29,017 nt of DNA from COE1 sp964445375 (lineage in GTDB: Bacteria; Bacillota; Clostridia; Lachnospirales; Lachnospiraceae). Positions 1 through 8,118 of this stretch are shown piece by piece. Both the position numbers and the translations under genes were made by a program. The DNA lies in NCBI GenBank assembly GCA_964445375.1, contig CAYUKO010000036.1, positions 1-29,017 on the forward strand. Direction: 5' to 3'. The first letter of the stretch is position 1. Each line of letters begins with the position of its first letter. The notes below the pieces were generated by a model, which saw only the letters and a list, made by a program, of their open reading frames with translations, was not told the DNA's origin and searched no databases.

Positions 1-77
1 TATTTTTTCTTTTCCCCGGAATGCCCATTTTTAGCCCTTTATCCGCTATACAATTACTGTTTTATGCAAGAATTGTA

Positions 78-96
78 GGAATTGTGTAACAATTCC
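78..96. repeat. Inverted repeat, possible operator
   Basis: A perfect 7-bp inverted repeat (GGAATTG and CAATTCC) is separated by 5 bases. It lies about 100 bases upstream of the best promoter candidate for the GH53 gene. There is no T-run after it, so it does not look like a terminator. It could be a protein-binding site, but nothing identifies the protein. Confidence 0.3.
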
Positions 97-181
97 CTTT
101 TGAAATATATGTGTACATTTCATCTATTTTCACGCAAAATAAATCATCGTTCCTAAATATTCCTTCTATTTTATGTTTATA

Positions 182-190
182 TGTTATAAT
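182..190 (+). promoter_or_regulatory. Possible extended -10 promoter for the GH53 gene
   Basis: TGTTATAAT is a consensus -10 hexamer (TATAAT at 185-190) with the TG of an extended -10 element. No good -35 is seen at the right distance, which extended -10 promoters can tolerate. Use of it would give an untranslated leader of roughly 175 bases containing the direct repeat at 200-320. Confidence 0.4.
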
Positions 191-199
191 AACGATAGA

Positions 200-320
200 C
201 ATTATATCGCACTGTAGTCGCATATTTTACCATAATCACGAATCATAAAGTGATTATCGCACAATATCGATGAACATTATATTGCGCGTAGTGTGCATAT
301 TCTACCATAATCATAAAGTG
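200..320 (+). repeat. Imperfect long direct repeat in the GH53 leader
   Basis: Copy 1 (200-252) and copy 2 (275-320) share the order CATTATAT, a TGCG/TCGC segment, GTAGT, GCATATT, TACCATAATCA and ATAAAGTG. Copy 1 has seven extra bases near its 3' end. The copies lie between the putative promoter and the ribosome binding site. The rest of 1-373 is AT-rich and shows no gene; only the inverted repeat, the promoter candidate and this repeat stand out. Confidence 0.6.
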
Positions 321-373
321 CTCAGATACAATGTTCTCATTAAAATTGAACATAAAAACAGGGAGGGTTTATT

Positions 374-2455
374 ATGAAACGAACACATACGAAACTTCTG
401 GCTCTTTGTCTTAGTGCCAGTCTTGTTTCCACCACTCTTGCAGGATGCGGTGCCCAAAGCACTACCTCTGTCGAGGCAGACCAGACAACCAAAGTTACGG
501 AAGCAACTTCTACCGAAACTACTACAGAAGACATAACTGCTACTTCTACTGATGAACAAATCGATGTCACTACTTTTCCTTTACCAGATGGTCCGGAAGA
601 ATCTACTATCTATGTAGAACCTATCGAAAATATTTCCGATGACTTTATTCGTGGTATGGACGCATCTGCTGTACTTGTCAACGAAAACAGCGGTGTTACT
701 TATTATAATTATGACGGTGAAGAACAGGATGTATTTATGACCCTTGCTCAATCCGGTGTAAATTATATACGTCTTCGCGTGTGGAATGATCCGTATGACG
801 AAAATGGTAACGGATATGGTGGCGGAAATAATGATGTTGCTACTGCAATTGAACTTGGCAAGCGTGCAACTCAATACGGTATGAAAGTATGTATTGATTT
901 CCATTATTCCGATTTTTGGGCTGACCCTAAGAGGCAGCATGCACCAAAGGCTTGGGAAGGCATGACTGCAGATGAAAAATGCGATGCACTTTATGATTTT
1001 ACCAAAGAGAGTCTTACCGCTCTCCTTGATTCCGGTGTAAATGTAGGAATGGTACAGATTGGTAATGAAATCAACAATGGTATGTCCGGTGAAACACTTC
1101 TTCCTAATGTTATGAATCTTCTTTGCTCTGGAAGCCGTGCCGTTCGCGAAATATCCGAAGCCTATGGCAAAGATATTCAGATTGCCGTTCATTATACCAA
1201 TATCGAAGAAACCGATAAAATTGATAAAATCGCTTTAAATCTATTAAACTTTGGCGTTGATTATGATATTTTCGGTCTGTCCTATTATCCATTCTGGGAT
1301 GGTACAAACGAAAATATGCAGACAGTTGCGAAAAATATTCAGGAAAAATATGGTAAAAAGGTTATGATTGCAGAAACCTCTTATTGCTATACTTCCGAAG
1401 ATGGTGACGGCTGTGGCAACAGCCTTGTGGGTACAGACGATCTTGTTGATGGCTATGCTGCAACCGTGCAAAGTCAGGCTACTATAATTCGTGATATTTG
1501 TGAAGCAGCAAATGAGGCAGGTGTACTCGGTGTATTTTATTGGGAAGGAACATGGATTCCGGTTGGTGAAGCCACTGCAGACAATTCTCCAATCTGGGAA
1601 AAATACGGAAGTGGATGGGCTAGCAGCTATGCTGCGGATTATGACCCAGAGGATGCCGGATTATATTACGGTGGTTGTTCCTGGGATAATCAGGCCATGT
1701 TTGATTTTGACGGTTATCCACTTGCATCCTTAAATGTATTCAAATATCTGAAATATGGTGCTACTGCTCCTGCTGACATTGACTATATTCCGGAACTCTA
1801 TACTTCCTGCAACGTGGGCAGCGAACTCATCCTTCCTGAAACGGTTGATGTCATTTACAATGACCGCTCCCTGAATACACAGGAAGCTGTTACCTGGGAT
1901 GCCAAACAGCTTGCAGCTATTGATACGAACGTTGGTGGAACATATGAAATAACAGGTTCTCTTGAAGATGGTACAACCGTTACCTGCCATGTTGATGTTA
2001 AAATGCTTAACTATGTTCAGAATCCAAGCTTTGAGGATGCCGATACTTCTATGTGGAAGGTTACTTCTGCAACCGACAACAATCCAACCGATTTTCAGGT
2101 AAAAGCTGACGATGCTTATACTGGCGATATCGCATTCCACTTCTGGTCAGAATCCGATATGGAATTTGCTATCGAACAGGACTTCTCTGACTTAGAGCCT
2201 GGAACTTATCAGCTTTTTGCCTATTCTCAAGGTGGAGACATGTCTGATGATTCCAGTATGGAATTATATGCAATTGTCAATGGCGAAGTACAGGCGGTTC
2301 CTTTCATGGTAACCACTTATGCTGACTGGAAGAATCCTACGATTCCTGAAATCAAGATTACCGATGGAACTCTTACGATTGGTGTTCATATAAAATGTAA
2401 TGCCAAGAGTTGGGGAACCGTAGATGATTTTACACTAAATCGAATTTCTGATTAA
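374..2455 (+). CDS. GH53 arabinogalactan endo-beta-1,4-galactanase lipoprotein with C-terminal Ig-like and carbohydrate-binding-like domains
   Basis: Secreted, lipid-anchored enzyme expected to cut beta-1,4-galactan side chains of plant pectin. The 693-residue product starts with a lipoprotein signal (hydrophobic stretch and lipobox LAGC, Cys25), then a Thr/Glu-rich linker to about residue 80. The GH53 catalytic domain covers about 88-465: RGMDAS, RLRVWNDP, and IDFHYSDFWADP match the family. Glu232 in QIGNEINNG is the likely acid/base and Glu334 in MIAETSY the likely nucleophile. Residues about 475-545 look like a bacterial Ig-like (Big_4) module, and 546-693 is a beta-rich NPSFE module resembling galactan-binding CBM61-type domains, an assignment by eye. 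A GGGAGGG ribosome binding site lies just upstream of the ATG. It is the first gene after a long leader and is monocistronic, ending in a strong terminator. The family call is firm; the C-terminal modules are less so. Confidence 0.93.
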   Translation: MKRTHTKLLALCLSASLVSTTLAGCGAQSTTSVEADQTTKVTEATSTETTTEDITATSTDEQIDVTTFPLPDGPEESTIYVEPIENISDDFIRGMDASAVLVNENSGVTYYNYDGEEQDVFMTLAQSGVNYIRLRVWNDPYDENGNGYGGGNNDVATAIELGKRATQYGMKVCIDFHYSDFWADPKRQHAPKAWEGMTADEKCDALYDFTKESLTALLDSGVNVGMVQIGNEINNGMSGETLLPNVMNLLCSGSRAVREISEAYGKDIQIAVHYTNIEETDKIDKIALNLLNFGVDYDIFGLSYYPFWDGTNENMQTVAKNIQEKYGKKVMIAETSYCYTSEDGDGCGNSLVGTDDLVDGYAATVQSQATIIRDICEAANEAGVLGVFYWEGTWIPVGEATADNSPIWEKYGSGWASSYAADYDPEDAGLYYGGCSWDNQAMFDFDGYPLASLNVFKYLKYGATAPADIDYIPELYTSCNVGSELILPETVDVIYNDRSLNTQEAVTWDAKQLAAIDTNVGGTYEITGSLEDGTTVTCHVDVKMLNYVQNPSFEDADTSMWKVTSATDNNPTDFQVKADDAYTGDIAFHFWSESDMEFAIEQDFSDLEPGTYQLFAYSQGGDMSDDSSMELYAIVNGEVQAVPFMVTTYADWKNPTIPEIKITDGTLTIGVHIKCNAKSWGTVDDFTLNRISD

Positions 2456-2463
2456 AATAAACA

Positions 2464-2506
2464 AATCCCTTCTAATGCATCATCACAACCTGCATTAGAA
2501 GGGATT
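2464..2506. terminator. Rho-independent terminator, probably bidirectional
   Basis: A perfect 16-bp stem (2464-2479 with 2491-2506) has an 11-base loop. TTTTCTCTTTTT follows on the plus strand, and an A-rich stretch precedes it, giving a T-rich tail on the minus strand. It sits between the convergent GH53 and ZIP transporter genes and can serve both. Confidence 0.9.
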
Positions 2507-2525
2507 TTCTCTTTTTACAATTCTC

Positions 2526-3308
2526 TTATCCCAATGCCACATCCAAACTCATCATCACAGTAAATCCTATTGCAAAGCAAATGGTTCCTATATTGGAATG
2601 TTCTCCTTCTGCCATTTCCGGTACCAACTCTTCTACCACAACATAAATCATAGCACCTGCTGCAAAACTTAACAGATAGGGCAACGCTGGTTCTATAAAG
2701 CTTGCCCCAAGGATTGTTAACAACGCTCCAATCGGTTCTACTACACCTGATAACATGCCATAGAGAAACGCCTTTGACTTCTTCATTCCGGCTGCACGAA
2801 GCGGCATGGAAATAATGGCTCCCTCTGGAAAGTTCTGAATGGCAATACCAAGTGATAATGCTAATGCGCCCATAATCGTAATCTGTTCATTTCCTGACAG
2901 CAATCCTGCATAAACCACTCCCACTGCCATTCCTTCGGGAATATTGTGCAAAGCTACCGTCAGCACCAGCATGGTTGTCTTTTTCAACTGACTCTTTGGT
3001 CCTTCTGCCTTCTCACTATTGATATGAAGATGCGGAATAACATGGTCAAGCAGTAACAGAAAAAAAATTCCAATCCAGAATCCTACAACTGCCGGCACAA
3101 AAGCCAGCTTCCCCATTGATGCTGCCTGATCCATAGCCGGAATAATGAGACTCCATATAGATGCAGCTACCATAACACCTGCTGCAAATCCAGTCAGGGC
3201 CTTTTGTACATTCAGATTCATCTTCTTTTTCATAAAAAAGACACATGCTGCACCGAGTGTAGTTCCTCCAAAGGGAATCAACAACCCTTTTATCACTTCC
3301 ATAATCAT
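2526..3308 (-). CDS. ZIP-family divalent metal transporter
   Basis: Membrane transporter of the ZIP (zinc/iron-regulated) family, GufA/ZupT-like, probably importing zinc or related divalent cations. The 260-residue protein is almost all hydrophobic helices. It carries both hallmark motifs: HNIPEG at 121-126 in the fourth helix and NFPEG at 159-163 in the fifth; EELVPEM follows at 226-232. A His-containing loop (DHVIPHLH, 88-95) lies before the motif helices. The ATG at 3308 is chosen because AAAGGGAGG precedes it by 7 bases; a longer open frame to 3353 has no such site and reads through a hairpin. Substrate specificity cannot be read from the sequence. No Zur-type operator was recognised. Confidence 0.88.
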   Translation of the reverse strand: MIMEVIKGLLIPFGGTTLGAACVFFMKKKMNLNVQKALTGFAAGVMVAASIWSLIIPAMDQAASMGKLAFVPAVVGFWIGIFFLLLLDHVIPHLHINSEKAEGPKSQLKKTTMLVLTVALHNIPEGMAVGVVYAGLLSGNEQITIMGALALSLGIAIQNFPEGAIISMPLRAAGMKKSKAFLYGMLSGVVEPIGALLTILGASFIEPALPYLLSFAAGAMIYVVVEELVPEMAEGEHSNIGTICFAIGFTVMMSLDVALG

Positions 3309-3323
3309 ACTGATTCCTCCCTT

Positions 3324-3351
3324 TAAAAATGGACCTGTATCACACAGACCC
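3324..3351 (-). terminator. Hairpin plus T-run after the chemoreceptor-like gene
   Basis: On the minus strand GGGTCTGT pairs with ACAGGTCC across a 5-base loop (two G-T pairs), followed by ATTTTTA. It begins 7 bases after the stop of the chemoreceptor-like gene and ends about 15 bases before the ZIP start. It may end the upstream transcript, or act as a leader hairpin for the ZIP gene. Confidence 0.6.
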
Positions 3352-3357
3352 ATTACT

Positions 3358-3363
3358 ATTATA
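3358..3363 (-). promoter_or_regulatory. Possible -10 element for the ZIP gene
   Basis: TATAAT on the minus strand overlaps the stop codon of the upstream gene, with only a weak -35 match (ACAATT, 17 bases upstream). If used, the transcript would begin with the 3324-3351 hairpin. Weak evidence, given mainly because the ZIP gene otherwise has no visible promoter behind that hairpin. Confidence 0.25.
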
Positions 3364-4966
3364 TATGAAACTTATTTAATAATTGTACCAATGATTCTGC
3401 CTGACATTTCTGTTCTTCACTAATTGCTGCTGTTTCCTGGGAGATTGCTGAATTATTATCTACTACTCCTGCCACAACTGCTATACTTTCCTGAATCTGT
3501 TCAATTCCCTGCATCTGAGCTTGCAGGTTCTTAACAATATTATCAATTCTACCCGTTGTTTCTTCTGCTCCAACAAGCACGTCTTCCATATTTGCGGATG
3601 CTTCTTCTGTAATAAACATACCCTTATCAATTGCTGCATTTACCCTCTGAATAAGTTCAACATCGCCATACTCTGTCAATGCTTCATTCAGTTGCATGAT
3701 GACATCAACAATTTCATTCATAACTTCCTTAAGTTCACCAAGCTTCACATTGCTATTCTCTAATACTGAATGTGATGTATTGGAAATCTTTACCGCTTCT
3801 TCTGCATCCTTCTCATTACTAATGATATTCTGCTCCAGAAAATCAAGCAACATCATCAAATCAGATACCTGCGTTGCCTGTGACGTACAGGAAATGGCAA
3901 GTTCCTCTGCTGCTTTAGCCAGTTGTCCGGAACCACTGTCAAGCTCCTTGGATGCCCCTTGTATGGTTCCTACTGTTTCCCTCATTTCATCCACAATTCG
4001 AAGCAACGATTCCTTAATCTGTATAAATTCACCAACATACTCCTGACTTATGGTTACATTATAATTTCCAAGTCCCATCTGTTCAAGAATGAAAGAAATT
4101 TCATCAATAATATTTACAAGATTAAGCTTCATTGTATCAATTGCTGACACCATCTGTCCTACCTCACTATCGTCAACCTCCAAATCAAGTCTTGTGTGAA
4201 GATTCCCCTTTGACATAATAATCATCTGATCTGATACCTTTAGAATAGGTGTCAGTAATTCTTTAGAGGAAAACTTCAACGTTTTTACAACCTGAAGCAT
4301 TAACTGAATGAATCCAATCAGAAAAGCAATTGCTAAAACGATCTGCAAACACAAGATAATATTTTTCTCTTTATCCATGCGTTCCTGAATCTCAAGTATC
4401 GTTTGATCCGTTAAATCATTAATCTTTTGTATTTTATTACCATATTCTGTACCAAACACAAACGCAGTAGCCGTTCCAATATCTCCATTTCTAACTGCTT
4501 TCATAGCCTCTTCTTCCAAAGGCACAAGACCATTGGACAGATTTGCAATTTCCCGAAGAGCCTTCCATTCCTCTTCTTTTATGTCATTTTTCTCTAATCC
4601 AGCCCATGCTTTATCGCGGTTCTTATCCTCATTCAGTTCCTTCATGTAATCATCATAGTATTTCTCATCTCCTGTCACTGCATACGCCTGAACTGCATAT
4701 GTCAGTGTTTTAGAGCCAAGTCGATACTGATTCAGATACATGGTATTTTGTAACTGCTTGTCCGATACCCATCCTTCGATAACACTTGCAAGTAGCAAAA
4801 GCGCCAGCAACACGGCACCTGCTACTAATGACATATGGGAACTTTTTATGATTTTTTTCAACCTGTATTCCTGGCTATTCTTTGATACCGATCCCTCTTT
4901 TACCTTTTCCATACTCTCATTCTTTCCTTCCCTGGGAGTACCCATTTTCTCACATCTCAGCTTCAC
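3359..4966 (-). CDS. Chemoreceptor-like membrane protein (4HB-HAMP-coiled coil) lacking the signalling hairpin tip
   Basis: Resembles a methyl-accepting chemotaxis protein. Up to 535 residues: TM1 about 46-64, an all-helical outside domain about 65-200 (four-helix-bundle type), TM2 about 201-226, HAMP about 228-285, a second HAMP-like segment about 297-332, then a long coiled coil to the end. The C-terminal receptor helix is recognisable (VVDNNSAISQETAAISEEQ near 501-519). The most conserved receptor stretch, the tip with the QTNLLALNAAIEAARAGE-type motif that binds CheA and CheW, is absent: the chain goes from about residue 425 straight to NAAIDKGMF at 443. The frame is open, so this is not a visible frameshift. 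The start is uncertain: GTG at 4966 lies 4 bases after the upstream stop without a good ribosome site; ATG at 4945 or 4912 (AAGGAAAG upstream) are alternatives. It is probably co-transcribed with the diguanylate cyclase. Its output is unknown. Confidence 0.8.
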   Translation of the reverse strand: MKLRCEKMGTPREGKNESMEKVKEGSVSKNSQEYRLKKIIKSSHMSLVAGAVLLALLLLASVIEGWVSDKQLQNTMYLNQYRLGSKTLTYAVQAYAVTGDEKYYDDYMKELNEDKNRDKAWAGLEKNDIKEEEWKALREIANLSNGLVPLEEEAMKAVRNGDIGTATAFVFGTEYGNKIQKINDLTDQTILEIQERMDKEKNIILCLQIVLAIAFLIGFIQLMLQVVKTLKFSSKELLTPILKVSDQMIIMSKGNLHTRLDLEVDDSEVGQMVSAIDTMKLNLVNIIDEISFILEQMGLGNYNVTISQEYVGEFIQIKESLLRIVDEMRETVGTIQGASKELDSGSGQLAKAAEELAISCTSQATQVSDLMMLLDFLEQNIISNEKDAEEAVKISNTSHSVLENSNVKLGELKEVMNEIVDVIMQLNEALTEYGDVELIQRVNAAIDKGMFITEEASANMEDVLVGAEETTGRIDNIVKNLQAQMQGIEQIQESIAVVAGVVDNNSAISQETAAISEEQKCQAESLVQLLNKFHI

Positions 4967-4970
4967 TATG

Positions 4971-7958
4971 TTAATTCAATGCCTCAAGATAATAGCCATT
5001 TCTTCCTGCTTCCTTCTTATGATACAAAGCTTCATCCGCAGCCTCAAATAAGGTATTAGGTCTTACAACAGCCTGGCTGTACACTGCACCTACACTAACT
5101 GAAATATGCATACAATTTTCCTGATAATTCACTTCCATGTCCATACTATGCACAAGCTGTTCCAAACGATTTCTGCTTTCCTCTTCTGTAATCCCCGGTA
5201 TCGCTACCACAAACTCGTCTCCACCATATCTGCCGACAATTGCATTCTCTCCCATCGTACTTACCAGCGTTTGGGATAAGAGTACAAGACAATAGTCTCC
5301 ACCTATATGGCCCAATGTATCGTTTACGGATTTAAACTTATCAAAATCAATTACCGCAAATAATACCTGCGATGCGCTTTCAGGAAGTCTCTGATAGAAT
5401 CCATCTCTATTATACAAATTGGTGAGTGGATCTCTTTCTGCCTTATTCTGGAAGTTCTGCATTTGTTCCATTTCTTTCTGCACATTTAACAATTTTCCAA
5501 GAATATGAACCGTTCTTCCGCCTTTTCCGGCAATCTGCGAAGTAATCAAACGATACCATGCTTTTTCTCCGTTTACTTTCTGCATACAGAAATTCTTCAA
5601 GCCTTCTTCTTCACAGTCCATGATCTTATCCAGCTGTTCCAATAACTGATTTAATGCCGAATTAGTATTTTGATTTTCATTTCGCTTTATGGTTCCGCCA
5701 AACCCAAAGACAGCTTCGTACTTCTTATCAAATACGATTTCGTTCTTCACGCAATCATATTCAAACATATACTCATCCGCAAGGGATGCCAGCAGTTCGT
5801 ACTTTTTCAAATCAAGTGCATGCTTTCTGTTACTTCTACTCTTCTCAAGCATTACGATAAATACAGCTACGAAAATGACAAGGAAGAATACAAAAACAAT
5901 CACAAAACATAATATTGTATTGGTTTCAATAAAACGCTTTAAAGTCATTTCCTGCGCTGGTGGATCCATGTACTTAATCAGCGCAACCTCCATCTGACCG
6001 TTTGCAACGCTATAAATACATTTATTACAAATAGCAATCAATGTTGCATCCGCATTTGCTGCAAACCCAAGATACAAAGAACTGGAATCTGTATATGGCA
6101 GAATTGAAACATTCTCACATTCCCGCTCTCTTGTATAGTAATTGGCACTATAATGATTGGTTATCGTATAGTCTGCCTTCAAATTCTGCACAGCCTCTAT
6201 GGAATCGCCAACACTTGCATACGTACTCTTTTTCGTAATACCACTCCAATAGGAATTGGTTTCACCATTTGGAATTGCTGCCGTTTTTCCCTCCAAATTA
6301 TATGCATCCACTGTTTCATTCTCGATTAATACGTTATAATAATCAAAATAATTTTTTGAATATTTTATCAGATTACCATAAGCCGCTGTTTTTTCAAGTC
6401 CGGCTGCCATGTCAATTTCCCCTCGAACCAGCGCCTGCACCAGTTCATTGGTATTCTGATATCCATAATAAGTTACATTCAAATCCGTACATTCCGCAAT
6501 AATATTACACATTTCATAGGCTGCACCACAGAAATACCCTTGTATTTCATACGACAAAGGCGCCATATTCTGAAGAAAGCCAACTCGGATTGTCGGATTA
6601 TTTACCAGATACTCCTTCTCCGCATCTGAGAACTGTACCTCCGAATTATCAAACAAAGAGCCTCCAGACTTTCCTTCATCCCCACTAAGGTTCGTTGCTT
6701 GTCCCGCCGGTCTGTTTGCTTCCCACCTCTTATTCCAGTCATCCATGATATTATCGAAGGTTTCATTATGCTTACCACTGCCAGCATCTATAATTCTACG
6801 AATCTCACTAATTGAAAATAAATCTAAATCCTTCTGTAAGCTATTAAGAAGCTGATAATTCTCACTCGTTGCAACACTGTTGGTCAGCATAATAACATCA
6901 TCATTTAAATCATAAGTATCCGGATAAGGATCCGTTTTTACAATAGAAAGATTCTCATGGTCAAGTGCAAAACCAGATTCCTCCAACATAAATTCTACAT
7001 ACGCCCTTGCAGCTTCTTCATTCTGCGTATTTTTACTGATTGCATAACAATAATCGGTTTGTACTGTCATATATTGCTTACCATCTATATTGTAAGGAAA
7101 TGGCATAAATCCAATATTATCGCCTTTCGTTCCTGCCTCTTTAAACTGAGATACCGCCCAAGAACCAATTGCTATACAACCAATTTCGCCTTCATTAATC
7201 TTTCTCTTTGATTCATCCCAATTACATTTCGCTGATTCTTCTTCTGTATATCCAAGTTCTACCATATCATACAACAATCGATAAACCTGATAATGTGTAG
7301 TTCCTTCCTGAAACGGATTCACCTGATTCAAAAACTCTCCATATCGGTATCCCGCATCTCCTGTCATTTCAATGAACGGGAATATACCCCAGAATTGCAG
7401 AACAAAATCTGAAGTATAGTTGGTATAAAATGGAATTGCATCTGTATGAAGATCTATGAGTTTCATTGCCTCCATAAATTCATCCATTGTCTTAGGAAGC
7501 TGTGTAATACCGGCTTTATCAAACACTTCCTTATTGTATGCGATTCCGGATAAATATGCATACGACGGAACGCCATAGACAACTCCGTTTTTCTGCCTGC
7601 TTTGATCCATATAATTATATTTTTGTGACAATGCCTGAAGCGAACCCATTGGAGCAAAATATTTCGAATATTCATTCTCTGACATATAGCTTGGAATGAA
7701 AAGAACATCTCCATAGTCCCCTGATTCTACTCTTTTCTTCATCTCTGTCTCATAATCCTGACAATACGTATACTTGACAGTCACCTTCGGATATTTCTTT
7801 TTAAATTCATCCAAATAAGAACGCATTTCGTATTCACTCAGCGTCATGACTACCTCTATTTCTCCACTAATCTCGTCCGCATAAACAGTTTGTCTATTCA
7901 TACAGACACAGCATATTACAGCTGCCATTATTATGAAAAACTTTCGTATACAGCTCAT
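4971..7958 (-). CDS. Membrane diguanylate cyclase with two extracellular solute-binding domains
   Basis: Predicted to make c-di-GMP from two GTP in response to an outside ligand. The 995-residue protein has a signal peptide (1 to about 27). A type-1 ABC solute-binding domain of the sugar-binding kind follows (about 28-415), then a family-3 (PBPb) solute-binding domain (about 448-665; YLVNNPTIRVGFLQNMAPLSY opens it). One membrane helix (about 682-705), a PAS-like domain (about 715-825) and a C-terminal GGDEF domain (about 843-990) complete it. The GGDEF motif is intact (RYGGDEF, 912-916), as are the metal-binding DFD (871-873) and the SVNDTLGHIGGD loop. The inhibitory RxxD site is not present where expected. 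The ATG at 7958 follows AAAGGAGA by 6 bases; the frame extends further but without a ribosome site. It has its own promoter and is followed 4 bases on by the chemoreceptor-like gene. The ligand is unknown. Confidence 0.9.
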   Translation of the reverse strand: MSCIRKFFIIMAAVICCVCMNRQTVYADEISGEIEVVMTLSEYEMRSYLDEFKKKYPKVTVKYTYCQDYETEMKKRVESGDYGDVLFIPSYMSENEYSKYFAPMGSLQALSQKYNYMDQSRQKNGVVYGVPSYAYLSGIAYNKEVFDKAGITQLPKTMDEFMEAMKLIDLHTDAIPFYTNYTSDFVLQFWGIFPFIEMTGDAGYRYGEFLNQVNPFQEGTTHYQVYRLLYDMVELGYTEEESAKCNWDESKRKINEGEIGCIAIGSWAVSQFKEAGTKGDNIGFMPFPYNIDGKQYMTVQTDYCYAISKNTQNEEAARAYVEFMLEESGFALDHENLSIVKTDPYPDTYDLNDDVIMLTNSVATSENYQLLNSLQKDLDLFSISEIRRIIDAGSGKHNETFDNIMDDWNKRWEANRPAGQATNLSGDEGKSGGSLFDNSEVQFSDAEKEYLVNNPTIRVGFLQNMAPLSYEIQGYFCGAAYEMCNIIAECTDLNVTYYGYQNTNELVQALVRGEIDMAAGLEKTAAYGNLIKYSKNYFDYYNVLIENETVDAYNLEGKTAAIPNGETNSYWSGITKKSTYASVGDSIEAVQNLKADYTITNHYSANYYTRERECENVSILPYTDSSSLYLGFAANADATLIAICNKCIYSVANGQMEVALIKYMDPPAQEMTLKRFIETNTILCFVIVFVFFLVIFVAVFIVMLEKSRSNRKHALDLKKYELLASLADEYMFEYDCVKNEIVFDKKYEAVFGFGGTIKRNENQNTNSALNQLLEQLDKIMDCEEEGLKNFCMQKVNGEKAWYRLITSQIAGKGGRTVHILGKLLNVQKEMEQMQNFQNKAERDPLTNLYNRDGFYQRLPESASQVLFAVIDFDKFKSVNDTLGHIGGDYCLVLLSQTLVSTMGENAIVGRYGGDEFVVAIPGITEEESRNRLEQLVHSMDMEVNYQENCMHISVSVGAVYSQAVVRPNTLFEAADEALYHKKEAGRNGYYLEALN

Positions 7959-7991
7959 ACCATGTCTCCTTTTTATCCACATATATATATT

Positions 7992-8021
7992 ATTATAGCT
8001 TTTATTATGTGGAAATGGCAA
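7992..8021 (-). promoter_or_regulatory. Sigma-A-type promoter for the diguanylate cyclase gene
   Basis: On the minus strand TTGCCA (8016-8021) and TATAAT (7992-7997) are 18 bases apart, about 35 bases upstream of the chosen ATG. It lies after the GH1 terminator, so the sensory pair can be transcribed on its own. Confidence 0.6.
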
Positions 8022-8087
8022 TAATATTTTGTCACATTCCGAAAAACATTATATTTTTCTGAATATTTTTATCAATATCCATGCATA

Positions 8088-8118
8088 TAAAAAGCAGAAT
8101 GTATTAAAACATTCCGCT
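8088..8118 (-). terminator. Terminator overlapping the GH1 stop codon
   Basis: On the minus strand AGCGGAATG pairs with CATTCTGCT (9 bp, one G-T pair) across an 8-base loop, followed by TTTTT. The loop contains the GH1 stop codon, so the last codons of the enzyme form part of the stem. Confidence 0.7.

Noticed and set aside
581..1192. Long antisense open frame inside the GH53 gene
   Set aside because: It is the shadow of a well-supported gene, has no ribosome site that I can see and no recognisable protein features.
3309..3353. Longer start for the ZIP transporter (15 extra residues)
   Set aside because: The extension has no ribosome site and would be encoded by the hairpin region; ATG at 3308 has AAAGGGAGG at ideal distance.
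3359..4966. Frameshift or sequencing error explaining the missing receptor tip
   Set aside because: The frame runs without a break, the flanking helices are in register on both sides, and no tip sequence was noticed nearby.
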